A program made the position numbers and the translations under genes. Shown piece after piece: positions 16,900-25,494 of a stretch of 51,068 nt of DNA (position 1 is its first letter; every line of letters starts with the position of its first letter). This DNA is from Alteromonas_E sp964230255 (GTDB taxonomy: Bacteria; Pseudomonadota; Gammaproteobacteria; Enterobacterales; Alteromonadaceae), in the NCBI GenBank assembly GCA_964230255.1, contig CAXRGW010000057.1:1-51068 (forward strand), written 5' to 3'. The notes beneath the pieces are model-generated. The model was not told the DNA's origin and made no database searches. It saw only the letters and a list, made by a program, of their open reading frames with translations.

Positions 16900-17520
16900 T
16901 TGACCTGCAACAACAAGCGAGACACAAAACGCAACAACGCGCAATCTAATCGCGGCAAAAGCGGTTTTATCCGGATCATCGGCGGCCAGTGGCGCGGGCG
17001 TAAATTGCCAGTCAGGGATGCGATCGGGTTACGCCCTACGACTGATCGGACCAAAGAGACAGTCTTCAATTGGTTGATGCACGATATCACTGATGCCGAA
17101 TGTCTTGACCTCTTCGCGGGCTCTGGAAGCTTAGGGTTTGAAGCGCTCTCACGATACGCCGAAGCCGTGACTTTAGTAGAAAAAGATACCGCTACTGCAA
17201 AACAGCTAAAAGATAATCTTGTGCAGTTGCCACTCTCGTGTCAGCATGCCGAGGTCCTTCAACAAGACGCAATACAAGTGCTACCTACACTTAGCCAACA
17301 ATATGACCTCATATTTATCGATCCGCCGTTTCAAAAGGGTCTAGCAGCGCAAGCCCTAGCCCTGATTAAACGGCATAAGGTGCTTAAACCAGATGGATTG
17401 TTATACATCGAAACTGAAAGTGAGCTTGCTGATATTGGCAGTGAGTTTCAACTAGAGCAAGTAAAACAAAAACGCACCAACCAGGTCGCTTATGGACTTT
17501 GGCGATCAGCGACCGATTAA
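16900..17520 (+). CDS. rsmD: 16S rRNA (guanine-966-N2)-methyltransferase
   Basis: SAM-dependent methylation of G966 in the 30S head. 206 residues, with 'RIIGGQWRGRKLPV' typical of the RsmD start, SAM-binding 'LDLFAGSGSLGFEA' and catalytic IDPPF. The start is TTG 16900: the frame has a stop at 16882 and no ATG or GTG precedes the conserved region. Its 3' end shares 4 bp with the convergent YjaG-family gene. Confidence 0.94.
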   Translation: MTCNNKRDTKRNNAQSNRGKSGFIRIIGGQWRGRKLPVRDAIGLRPTTDRTKETVFNWLMHDITDAECLDLFAGSGSLGFEALSRYAEAVTLVEKDTATAKQLKDNLVQLPLSCQHAEVLQQDAIQVLPTLSQQYDLIFIDPPFQKGLAAQALALIKRHKVLKPDGLLYIETESELADIGSEFQLEQVKQKRTNQVAYGLWRSATD

Positions 17521-18119
17521 ACCTCGACTTCAATACCAATGTTGGTAGCGCCATCTTGAAGTGCTAAATCTTGTAAGCGTTCTGCGCTGGGAAGATGCTT
17601 GTTACCACTAGTCAATAAATTGAGCAATTCGCGTTGAAACTCGACCTCTCGTTGCATCAAAGGATGTACTTTAACCTCCTGATTATCCAGCTCTCCTTCA
17701 GTGGCTAGTATCACCGCTTCAACACTGCCCTGAGAAAGCTTACTGAGCATCACTGCCCCCTGTGGCTCATCGCCAGCCACCAAACTAATGGCGCCAACCA
17801 TCGCCATTGCACAGTCAATGGCCGGATATACGCCAAAATTATCGTATTCATGCGCATCCGGCGCTATCGCTTCGACTTTATCGCGTAACAGTCCCATATT
17901 GGTTGTTACTTTTCTCTTGGCCTTCACCGCATCATAGGCTAACCATAATTGGTTCTGGGCCTTCTCCATTTGTCCTTCTGTCTCAAACTCGCAAACCTGA
18001 CAAAACAACGTGAAGTTAGGCACTTGCCGCTCGAGCATAGTTGCACAAAAACCGATCGCAGCAGCAACAGGCAATTCGCGAACCTGCGCGAAAATATTGA
18101 GTTTGTTTGAAGTATTCAT
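17517..18119 (-). CDS. yjaG: YjaG family protein (DUF416)
   Basis: 200-residue soluble protein matching the DUF416/YjaG family by its N-terminal 'LPVAAAIGFCATMLERQVPN' and the central acidic segment 'HEYDNFGVYPAIDCAMAM'. Function is not established. Its ATG overlaps the stop of the MarC-family gene by 4 bp, so the two form an operon. Confidence 0.88.
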   Translation of the reverse strand: MNTSNKLNIFAQVRELPVAAAIGFCATMLERQVPNFTLFCQVCEFETEGQMEKAQNQLWLAYDAVKAKRKVTTNMGLLRDKVEAIAPDAHEYDNFGVYPAIDCAMAMVGAISLVAGDEPQGAVMLSKLSQGSVEAVILATEGELDNQEVKVHPLMQREVEFQRELLNLLTSGNKHLPSAERLQDLALQDGATNIGIEVEV

Positions 18120-18721
18120 CGCGCCAGCTCCGCCGCATGTGAAATATATGCACTTACACCATCAAGTAACATTTGAATTGCAATCATGATAAGGATCATG
18201 CCCATTAATCGTTCCATTGCCGACAAACCCCGTTCACCAAGTAACTTCTGAAACAACCCAGAAAACATTAATATAACCGCCGATACAGACCACGCAGCAC
18301 CCAGCGCAATTGACCAGTCGACCATCCGTGTTGGGTCTTGATTACTCAGTAGTATCAATGCCGCAAGTGTACTCGGGCCAGCAATCATGGGTACCGCCAG
18401 CGGCACTATAAAGGGTTCTTCTCCGACAGCCAGTCCGGTCACTCCGCCTGGTTGTGGGAAAATCATTTTCAGACCAATCAGGAACAGAATAACACCGCCT
18501 GCAATACGCACGGTTTCTTGGCCAACGTTTAAAAAATCTAAAATCGCCTGCCCACTGAATAGGAAAATAAACAAAATAACCAATGCAACAACCAGCTCTC
18601 GGATCAAAATTATTCTGCGCCGTTTCGGTTCAATAACCTTAAGGACAGAGGTAAAAATGGGCAGGTTGCCAAGCGGATCCATGATTAAAAACAACATCAC
18701 AGCCGCGGATAGGGTATCCAT
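18116..18721 (-). CDS. MarC family integral membrane protein (YhgN-like)
   Basis: 201 residues with about six hydrophobic helices. Family segments are 'FLIMDPLGNLPIFTSVLK' at the start and 'VPLAVPMIAGPSTLAALILL' in the middle. MarC-family proteins are inner-membrane proteins without a proven transport substrate. It is followed by, and overlaps, the YjaG-family gene. Confidence 0.92.
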   Translation of the reverse strand: MDTLSAAVMLFLIMDPLGNLPIFTSVLKVIEPKRRRIILIRELVVALVILFIFLFSGQAILDFLNVGQETVRIAGGVILFLIGLKMIFPQPGGVTGLAVGEEPFIVPLAVPMIAGPSTLAALILLSNQDPTRMVDWSIALGAAWSVSAVILMFSGLFQKLLGERGLSAMERLMGMILIMIAIQMLLDGVSAYISHAAELAR

Positions 18722-18832
18722 TTAGTCTCCAAGTTTGATTGAAATGACGATTATTTGCGGCGCATTATAGCGAAAATTTAACAGACGGTTTACATTATTA
18801 AAAATAACGATCTTTGAGCCAAGGAATATCAA

Positions 18833-19015
18833 ATGAGTTTAATGTCTGTTAGTGAAGTCGCCGAGTTTTTGGGTGTACGGGAAATTCGAGTTGAACGTCT
18901 TGAAAGAGAGAGCTTGTTAATCGCGAAAAAAAAAGACGGTAGTGGTAAACCCTTATTTGAGCGCGGCGATGTTGAACGTTATAAAACACTAGCAGAACGA
19001 CTGGGCGGTATCTGA
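18833..19015 (+). CDS. Small MerR/excisionase-like helix-turn-helix protein
   Basis: 60 residues, almost entirely one winged-helix/HTH unit: 'SVSEVAEFLGVREIRVERLE' followed by the wing 'GSGKPLFERGDVERY'. ATG 18833 has an AAGGAA site 7-8 nt upstream. It has no effector domain and lies between divergent marC and convergent pepB, so it looks like a stand-alone DNA-binding protein. No recombination genes are near, so an excisionase role is unlikely. Confidence 0.72.
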   Translation: MSLMSVSEVAEFLGVREIRVERLERESLLIAKKKDGSGKPLFERGDVERYKTLAERLGGI

Positions 19016-19040
19016 ATAAATACCACCCAGCACATCACTA

Positions 19041-20324
19041 TTATCGTGCAAGCAATGCGCGCGCTATAGTTCTTACACCTTGGCCAGTTGCACCGGCTGG
19101 CATCAAGTTATTCCCACCACTGTTGTAGGCTGATGCTAGATCCAAGTGCGCCCAACCGCGCCCATCATTGCCCACAAATCGCAACAAGAAACCTGCAGCA
19201 TTAGATGCGCCACCTGCACCACCGCCTTTTACTGGGCGGCTATTTGCAGTGTCAGCAAAGTTTGATGGGCACTTATCTTTGTGCCAAGACTCCAATGGTA
19301 AAGGCCAAGTACGTTCGTTTTCTTCGCCTGCCCACTGCAGCATTTGGTCGCGCAAGTCATCATCCAAACTGAACAATGCATTGTAATCAGTGCCAACTGC
19401 AGCAATTGCTGCACCGGTTAGGGTGGCAGCATCAATGACTAATGGTGCTTTCGTTTCAGCCGCAGCTAATAGACCATCGGCTAGTACTAGCCGTCCTTCA
19501 GCATCGGTATTTACTATTTCAACGGTAACGCCATTTTTGTAGGTTAAAATATCGCCTAGCTTATATGCATGCCCACTGATTAAATTCTCTGCACAGCACA
19601 AGAACAATTTAACGCGTTGCTGTAAGCCTTGCATGATTGCCAAGCCCAGACCACCAGAAACCGTTGCGGCCCCACCCATGTCGCATTTCATATCGAGCAT
19701 GCCTTCACTCGATTTGATGCTATAACCGCCACTGTCGAACGTAATACCTTTACCCACTAGTGCCGCAGCAACTGGCGCTTCAGCATCACCACTGGGGTTG
19801 TAATCTACGACTAGCATCGCCGGCGGACGCTCACTGCCACGGCCGACATTGTAGATCCCGGTCCAACCCTGCTGTTGTAATTCCTCCCCTACAATTAGCT
19901 CAACATTAACTGCTGATGGATTCAACGACACCAACCAATCAGCCGCCGTCTTGGCCAAATACTCGGGGCTCATAACTTCCGGCGTTTCATTCACCAGATT
20001 ACGAGTAAAGGTCAATGCGTCTAGGCGCTGATTCAAAACCTGTTTATCTGCGTTGTCGCAGAAGTGCAGTGAGGTTGGATTCTTGTGTGAGACAAAACTA
20101 ATCGCAAATGCCCACTGCTGTTCAATATCCCATTCGCCTGTTAACGCCAATTCAGTGAGGGCATTGGCCTCAAGCTGACGCGCTGCCTTTTGGATTTTAC
20201 GCAGCTGTATACCACCATCGAGCAAGTGAATGAATGCACCTTGCTCATCATATGAAATAAGAGAATCACGATGCCAAGCACCGCTTGCTGGTGTAGAACT
20301 AAGACGTAATTTAAAAACCGACAT
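19041..20324 (-). CDS. pepB: Peptidase B, M17 leucyl aminopeptidase family
   Basis: Cytoplasmic two-metal aminopeptidase. 427 residues, the same length as E. coli PepB. Metal and catalytic regions are 'VGKGITFDSGGYSIKSSEGM', 'MKCDMGGAA' and the family signature NTDAEGRL. The divergent sfsA start is only 57 bp away, so promoters must overlap. Confidence 0.95.
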   Translation of the reverse strand: MSVFKLRLSSTPASGAWHRDSLISYDEQGAFIHLLDGGIQLRKIQKAARQLEANALTELALTGEWDIEQQWAFAISFVSHKNPTSLHFCDNADKQVLNQRLDALTFTRNLVNETPEVMSPEYLAKTAADWLVSLNPSAVNVELIVGEELQQQGWTGIYNVGRGSERPPAMLVVDYNPSGDAEAPVAAALVGKGITFDSGGYSIKSSEGMLDMKCDMGGAATVSGGLGLAIMQGLQQRVKLFLCCAENLISGHAYKLGDILTYKNGVTVEIVNTDAEGRLVLADGLLAAAETKAPLVIDAATLTGAAIAAVGTDYNALFSLDDDLRDQMLQWAGEENERTWPLPLESWHKDKCPSNFADTANSRPVKGGGAGGASNAAGFLLRFVGNDGRGWAHLDLASAYNSGGNNLMPAGATGQGVRTIARALLAR

Positions 20325-20381
20325 TGATAAACCTTTTTGCTATTCTTCGCGGCTACTCTAACAAACCTTGCTCGGGAATCC

Positions 20382-21098
20382 ATGGATTTTACTGCACCAC
20401 TTATCAAAGGCACGTTAACAAAACGATACAAGCGTTTTTTTGCCGACGTTACACTCGACTCTGGTGAGCAAGTTACCGCTCATTGCCCAAATACTGGTGC
20501 GATGACTGGCTGTGCAGAGCCGGGCTTTACAGTGTGGCTAAGCCCGGCCAATAACCCCAAACGCATATTGCAATACACTTGGGAAGTTGCGGTAACTGAA
20601 CGCGGCGACATGATTGGTGTAAATACCAACAACGCCAATAAAATTGTTGCCCATGCCCTGAAAAATAAGTTAATTGACGAAGTTATCAACTATGCCGATA
20701 TTCGACCCGAATACAAACCTGAGGGTTCGGACTCCCGGTTTGACTTTCTGTTACAAAGTGACGGTGTTCCGAACTGTCTGTTAGAAGTAAAATCGCTAAC
20801 CTTGTGTGAAGATGGTACCGGCTATTTCCCTGACGCGGTGACAGCAAGAGGTGCAAAACACTGTGCGGAACTGGCGAACTATGCTCAACAAGGATATCGT
20901 GCTGTACTGTTGTTCTGTGTTCAACACAGTGGTGTCGAACAGGTAAGAGTTGCAGCGCATATCGATGCGAAGTACGCTGAGACGTTAGCCAAAGCCCGTC
21001 AGCAAGGTGTTGAAGTACTGGCGTACAAGTGCAAAATTGATGAAGAAAAAATCCTTATAAATCAAAAGTTAGACATTGTTTATCGAAAAACAGGTTGA
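20382..21098 (+). CDS. sfsA: Sugar fermentation stimulation protein SfsA (DNA/RNA nuclease family)
   Basis: 238 residues from ATG 20382, where the family begins ('MDFTAPLIKGTLTKRYKRF'); the longer TTG frame from 20337 adds residues from the promoter region. Conserved segments are 'HCPNTGAMTGCAEPG', 'SRFDFLL' and 'LLEVKSLTL', with an E-x-K nuclease core. In E. coli sfsA also lies upstream of dksA. Confidence 0.94.
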   Translation: MDFTAPLIKGTLTKRYKRFFADVTLDSGEQVTAHCPNTGAMTGCAEPGFTVWLSPANNPKRILQYTWEVAVTERGDMIGVNTNNANKIVAHALKNKLIDEVINYADIRPEYKPEGSDSRFDFLLQSDGVPNCLLEVKSLTLCEDGTGYFPDAVTARGAKHCAELANYAQQGYRAVLLFCVQHSGVEQVRVAAHIDAKYAETLAKARQQGVEVLAYKCKIDEEKILINQKLDIVYRKTG

Positions 21099-21133
21099 TT
21101 TTTAACACAACATCGCCATATTTGCCGCTTACT

Positions 21134-21177
21134 TTTTGTTCTAGTTAACGCTTTTTGTGGTTACAAATAGAACAAAA
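21134..21177. repeat. 10-bp inverted repeat in the sfsA-dksA gap
   Basis: TTTTGTTCTA and TAGAACAAAA, perfect arms with a 24-nt loop, 132-175 bp upstream of the dksA ATG. It could be a hairpin in the sfsA 3' tail or the dksA leader, or a spaced operator. There is no U-tract of terminator type. Confidence 0.4.
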
Positions 21178-21308
21178 GCACAGGCAGTCGAAGCCAGTAC
21201 TCGGACCAATAACTGGCAAGGTGTAATCGAATTGGTTACAGTTTCGATGATTTGCGGTTATCTCTTCGGCACGAAGATTAGATAGTTTGATTCTGGGAGA
21301 AGTGTCAT

Positions 21309-21758
21309 ATGCCAACGAATAAAGATGTAAAGCCTATCGGTTTACTAGCCCTTGCAGGTCTTGAGCCTTATCAACCAGGCAAAGACGAAGAGTATATGAG
21401 TGAAAGTCAAATGGAGCACTTTCACAAAATATTGACTGCATGGCGCAATCAGTTACGCGAAGAAGTTGACCGCACAGTAACGCATATGAAAGACGAAGCG
21501 GCAAACTTCCCAGATCCGGTTGATCGCGCCGCGCAAGAGGAAGAGTTCAGTCTCGAGTTACGCACCCGTGACCGCGAACGCAAGCTTATTAAGAAGATTG
21601 AAAAAACACTTAAGCGCATTGATGATGACGACTTCGGTTTCTGTGATTCTTGCGGAATTGAAATTGGTATCCGCCGCTTAGAGGCTCGCCCAACTGCCGA
21701 CATGTGTATCGATTGTAAAACCATGGCAGAAATTAAAGAAAAACAACTTCAGGGCTAA
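21309..21758 (+). CDS. dksA: RNA polymerase-binding transcription factor DksA
   Basis: Binds the secondary channel of RNA polymerase and works with ppGpp in the stringent response. 149 residues; coiled-coil tip 'FPDPVDRAAQEEE' with the essential acidic pair (D69, D72), and a four-cysteine zinc finger C112/C115/C133/C136. Ribosome site GGGAGA. A terminator follows before gluQ. Confidence 0.97.
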   Translation: MPTNKDVKPIGLLALAGLEPYQPGKDEEYMSESQMEHFHKILTAWRNQLREEVDRTVTHMKDEAANFPDPVDRAAQEEEFSLELRTRDRERKLIKKIEKTLKRIDDDDFGFCDSCGIEIGIRRLEARPTADMCIDCKTMAEIKEKQLQG

Positions 21759-21775
21759 CCCCTCACTCATTTTCT

Positions 21776-21809
21776 AAAAAGCTGTACAATCCTTTGTACG
21801 GCTTTTTTT
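21776..21809 (+). terminator. Rho-independent terminator after dksA
   Basis: GCTGTACAA / TTGTACGGC form a 9-bp stem (one G-U pair) with loop TCCT, followed by seven T. It ends dksA transcription just before gluQ and leaves the gluQ start 16 nt downstream. Confidence 0.9.
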
Positions 21810-21824
21810 ATTTCTTCAGAAAAT

Positions 21825-22706
21825 ATGCTTTCAAAACCGGGCTACATTGGCCGATTTGCACCTTCACCGACCGGTCCCCTCCACCTAGGGTCGTTGGCCA
21901 CAGCGTTGGCTAGTTTTATTCATGCTAAGCAGTGCAACGGCCAATGGTTACTGCGAATGGAAGATATCGACCAACCACGCTGTATCACAGGTGCAGATCA
22001 GTTAATCATGCAATCGTTACAAGCTCATGGCTTACATTGGGATGCCGATGTTTTGTATCAGTCTGACTGCCTTGCTCGCTACTCGGATGTATTAACAACT
22101 TTGCAAACGCAAATTTATCGCTGTGATTGTACGCGAGCTCAAATAAAGGCTCGAGGAGTAGCTTATGACGGTCATTGTCGCGGTCGCAATGAGGTGACGA
22201 GTCCATATGCCATTCGCTTTCGTCATCAAGACCCAATTGTATCTTTCACCGATTTGCTATTGGGTGGCGTGCAACTAGATGACCTCTTTTGCACTGAAGA
22301 TTTTGTGCTGTGCCGCCGTGACGGCCTGTTTGCCTATCATTTAGTGGTAGTTGCCGACGACATTCACCAGGGCGTTAATACCATTGTTCGTGGTGCTGAT
22401 TTATTGGCCACCACTAGCTGTCATTTAGCGCTCTATAAGGCCTTCGGTGCATCACCACCGAGTTATGCTCACTTACCTGTACTGGTGACTGCACCAAGTA
22501 TGAAGCTAAGTAAACAGAATCACGCACCGGCAATTGCTGATAGCCAAGCCGTCGATAATTTACACACAGTATTATCTGTACTTGGTTTTGCGCCGCCTAC
22601 GAAGGAAGATTTATCGAGTGTATCAGCGACTATAGATTGGGCGATTCAGTGCATTGACATTACATCTTTGCGCGGAGTACGCGAAGTTATTGTCGAATCC
22701 GCTTAA
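21825..22706 (+). CDS. gluQ: Glutamyl-Q tRNA(Asp) synthetase
   Basis: Attaches glutamate to queuosine at the wobble base of tRNA-Asp. 293 residues, a GluRS catalytic core without an anticodon domain. Seen: 'GRFAPSPTGPLHLGSLA' (HIGH motif as HLGS), zinc-site cysteines in 'CDCTRAQIKARG' and 'DGHCR', and the KMSKS equivalent 'KLSKQN'. It follows dksA as in many gammaproteobacteria. Confidence 0.95.
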   Translation: MLSKPGYIGRFAPSPTGPLHLGSLATALASFIHAKQCNGQWLLRMEDIDQPRCITGADQLIMQSLQAHGLHWDADVLYQSDCLARYSDVLTTLQTQIYRCDCTRAQIKARGVAYDGHCRGRNEVTSPYAIRFRHQDPIVSFTDLLLGGVQLDDLFCTEDFVLCRRDGLFAYHLVVVADDIHQGVNTIVRGADLLATTSCHLALYKAFGASPPSYAHLPVLVTAPSMKLSKQNHAPAIADSQAVDNLHTVLSVLGFAPPTKEDLSSVSATIDWAIQCIDITSLRGVREVIVESA

Positions 22707-22748
22707 GCAGCTTATCATATGCGGCTAATTTTGATCGCCAACTAGGCC

Positions 22749-22754
22749 GAGGAG
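22749..22754 (+). promoter_or_regulatory. Ribosome site supporting an AUC start for pcnB
   Basis: GAGGAG lies 9 nt before ATC 22764. No comparable purine run precedes the next usable start, GTG 22788. The site therefore argues for initiation at the ATC. Confidence 0.6.
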
Positions 22755-22763
22755 CCAAGGCTT

Positions 22764-24149
22764 ATCATCAATAAAGTCATCAACAAAGTGCGCCAAGCGT
22801 TGTCGCCGGCAGAATCGACACCGAGCAACGATGCTGAAGGGCAGATTAAACGCGTTGTGATACCGCGGTCTGAACACCCCGTCACGCGCAAAGAGATAAG
22901 CGCAAATGCCCTTAAGGTTTTATACCGACTTAACAGCGCCGGATATCAAGCATATTTGGTCGGCGGATGTGTACGCGACATCATGCTGGGCCAGCACCCA
23001 AAAGACTTTGATGTTGTTACTGACGCTACACCAGAACAAGTACAAGAACAATTTCGCAACTGTCGTCTAATCGGGCGGCGTTTCCGTTTAGCCCACATTG
23101 TCTTCGGTCGAGAAATAATCGAAGTTGCAACTTTCCGTGGTCATCACGACAGCAGCGAGAAAGATGCTGAATTGGGTAAACGAACCGAGCATGGCCAACT
23201 GACGCGTGACAACGTATTCGGCACAATTGATGAAGATGCACAGCGTCGCGATTTCACTATAAACGCCATGTATTACAGTGCTGCCGATTACACCGTCAGC
23301 GATTTTGCCCGCGGCGTTGAGGCGATTGAGAAGCGTGAAATTGAACTCATCGGTGATCCCAAAACACGATATCGCGAAGATCCCGTTCGAATGCTACGTG
23401 CGGTGCGCTTTGCCGCAAAATTAGACATGCAGATAACGCCGCGCACAGGTGACCCTATTCCACAACTGGCAGGTTTATTATCCAATATTCCAGCGGCGCG
23501 TTTATTCGAGGAATATTTGAAGCTGTTTCTTGCCGGTAAAGCGGTAAAAACCTTTGAATTACTCAATCAATACACATTATTCAGTTTGCTATTTCCGTGT
23601 TTAGATGGATTGTTAAACAATCCCGAAGGGCGAGAAATGCAATTGATTGAGCAGGTACTCATCAACACTGATAACCGCGTAAATAATGACATGCGAGTCA
23701 CGCCGGCATTCTTGCTAGCGGCGTTCTTATGGTACCCGTTGGAGGAGCGTTACCAACGTTTACTGACTGAATCCGGTCTGCAACCATATGATGCATTTAA
23801 CCTCGCGATGAGTGACGTACTCACGGAACAAGCCAAACGCATTATGATCCCCAAGCGCTTTAGTATCGCCATGCGCGAAATTTGGCAACTGCAGTGGCGC
23901 TTGCCACGCAGATTTGGCCGACGTGCGCAATCGCTGTTTAACCACCCTCGCTTTAGGGCTGCCTATGATTTCATGTTACTTCGCGGTCAAATTGAAGGTG
24001 GAGAAGCCCATGAAGTTGCGCAGTGGTGGACAGACTATCAAGAAGCCAATAATGAAGGCCGTAAAAAAATGGCTAACGTCGGCTCCCGTAGACCGCGCCG
24101 TAAACGCACTCCCCGACCTTCGAATAAGGCAAAAAGCAACGATGCATGA
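22764..24149 (+). CDS. pcnB: Poly(A) polymerase I, probable AUC start codon
   Basis: Adds poly(A) tails to RNA 3' ends, promoting decay. The nucleotidyltransferase core is clear: 'VGGCVRDIMLGQHPKDFDVV' with the D-x-D pair, 'RFRLAHIVFGREIIEVATFR' and 'RRDFTINAMYY', then a basic C-terminus. The first in-frame ATG/GTG/TTG is GTG 22788, without a ribosome site. Starting at ATC 22764 gives a 461-residue protein whose first 18 residues align without gaps to E. coli PcnB as I recall it, with the ATC at the position of the E. coli AUU start. folK overlaps by 8 bp. Confidence 0.93.
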   Translation: MINKVINKVRQALSPAESTPSNDAEGQIKRVVIPRSEHPVTRKEISANALKVLYRLNSAGYQAYLVGGCVRDIMLGQHPKDFDVVTDATPEQVQEQFRNCRLIGRRFRLAHIVFGREIIEVATFRGHHDSSEKDAELGKRTEHGQLTRDNVFGTIDEDAQRRDFTINAMYYSAADYTVSDFARGVEAIEKREIELIGDPKTRYREDPVRMLRAVRFAAKLDMQITPRTGDPIPQLAGLLSNIPAARLFEEYLKLFLAGKAVKTFELLNQYTLFSLLFPCLDGLLNNPEGREMQLIEQVLINTDNRVNNDMRVTPAFLLAAFLWYPLEERYQRLLTESGLQPYDAFNLAMSDVLTEQAKRIMIPKRFSIAMREIWQLQWRLPRRFGRRAQSLFNHPRFRAAYDFMLLRGQIEGGEAHEVAQWWTDYQEANNEGRKKMANVGSRRPRRKRTPRPSNKAKSNDA

Positions 24150-24672
24150 ACAAGTCTTTATTGGGCTCGGCAGCAATGTTAGCCACCCTGAGTTTGGCTC
24201 ACCTACAGAACAATTAGTTCGCGCTATTGAGACAATCTCAAATCATCCAGACTTAGAATTACAAGCCGCGTCTTCGCTATATCAAAGTGCGCCGATGGGA
24301 CCGCAAGATCAATCTGACTATATTAATGCAGTTGCACATATACGATGCGATTGTTCGGCAGATAAACTCCTAGATCATCTCCAGACAATTGAACAACAGT
24401 TCGGCCGTGAACGGAAGAAAGATCGCTGGGGTCCACGCACACTTGATTTAGATATACTATTATTTGACCAACAGATAATCCAAACTCGTCGTTTGACTAT
24501 ACCTCACTATGGTATTGCGGAACGCGAGTTTGTTCTGGTACCGCTGTTTGAATTGGCGCCAGAAATGGTAATGCCAGATGGTCGTCCAATTGCAGCTTGG
24601 GTTGCGAATTGCTCATTAAAGGGCTTAAGACGTTTACGAACGGATATTAACTCGGGAGGGCATACCGCATGA
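24142..24672 (+). CDS. folK: 6-hydroxymethyl-dihydropterin pyrophosphokinase (HPPK)
   Basis: Transfers pyrophosphate from ATP to hydroxymethyl-dihydropterin in folate synthesis. 176 residues from ATG 24142, the family start ('HEQVFIGLGSN'); the open frame extends further upstream inside pcnB but that part is not family sequence. Signature 'RWGPRTLDLDILLFD' is present. It overlaps pcnB by 8 bp and panB by 4 bp, so the block is translationally coupled. Confidence 0.95.
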   Translation: MHEQVFIGLGSNVSHPEFGSPTEQLVRAIETISNHPDLELQAASSLYQSAPMGPQDQSDYINAVAHIRCDCSADKLLDHLQTIEQQFGRERKKDRWGPRTLDLDILLFDQQIIQTRRLTIPHYGIAEREFVLVPLFELAPEMVMPDGRPIAAWVANCSLKGLRRLRTDINSGGHTA

Positions 24673-25463
24673 AAAAGAAGACTATTGCGACTTTACAAAA
24701 GCTTAAACGCGAAGGGCAAAAAATCACCGCACTCACCGCTTACGACGCGAGTTTTGCCAAACTTTTTGATACTGCCGGTGTCGATTTAATCCTAATTGGC
24801 GATTCACTGGGCATGGTACTGCAAGGCGGTGATGATACCCTAGGAGTGACCGTTGACGATATTGCTTATCACACCCGCTCAGTGAGTAGTGGTGTAGCAC
24901 AAACCATGGTTATCGCCGATATGCCATTTATGTCATATGCAACGCCTGAACAAACTTATACAAATGCAGCTAAATTGATGGCAGCCGGTGCGAGTATGGT
25001 GAAGTTAGAGGGTGGACAATGGCTAGTAAAGACTATTCAAGGCTTGGTTGAGCGCGGTGTCCCAGTGTGCGGACATATAGGCTTAACACCTCAGTCAGTT
25101 CATGTCTTTGGTGGCTTTAAGGTCCAAGGACGCGAAGAAGACAAAGCCGCTCAATTAGTAGCAAGTGCACAAGCACTTCAACAAGCGGGTGCACAATTGT
25201 TAGTGATTGAATGCGTACCTACTTCAGTTGGTAGGCGCATTGCCGAGGCAGTTGATATTCCGGTTATCGGTATCGGCGCTGGCGTTCACTGTGATGGCCA
25301 AATTCTGGTTATGCACGATATGCTTGGCGTTAGTGCTAATTACATGCCTAAGTTCTCGAAAAACTACTTGGCTAAGACCGGCAATATTCACACAGCTGTT
25401 GCGCAGTTTATCACTGAAGTCCATGAGCTAAAATTCCCCGATGCTGAGCATAGCTTTGAGTAG
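24669..25463 (+). CDS. panB: 3-methyl-2-oxobutanoate hydroxymethyltransferase
   Basis: First committed step of pantothenate synthesis, making ketopantoate with methylene-tetrahydrofolate. 264 residues, normal length. Seen: 'TAYDASFAKLFDTAGVDLIL', 'GDSLGMVLQG' and the metal/active-site segment 'KLEGG'. The ATG overlaps the folK stop. Confidence 0.97.
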   Translation: MKKKTIATLQKLKREGQKITALTAYDASFAKLFDTAGVDLILIGDSLGMVLQGGDDTLGVTVDDIAYHTRSVSSGVAQTMVIADMPFMSYATPEQTYTNAAKLMAAGASMVKLEGGQWLVKTIQGLVERGVPVCGHIGLTPQSVHVFGGFKVQGREEDKAAQLVASAQALQQAGAQLLVIECVPTSVGRRIAEAVDIPVIGIGAGVHCDGQILVMHDMLGVSANYMPKFSKNYLAKTGNIHTAVAQFITEVHELKFPDAEHSFE

Positions 25464-25494
25464 GCTGAAGTCGTTAGATTGTTAAGGGTTCTGT

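Noticed and set aside
18833..19015. Excisionase of an integrated element
   Set aside because: The HTH type fits, but no integrase, attachment repeat or phage gene is near, and the neighbours are housekeeping genes.
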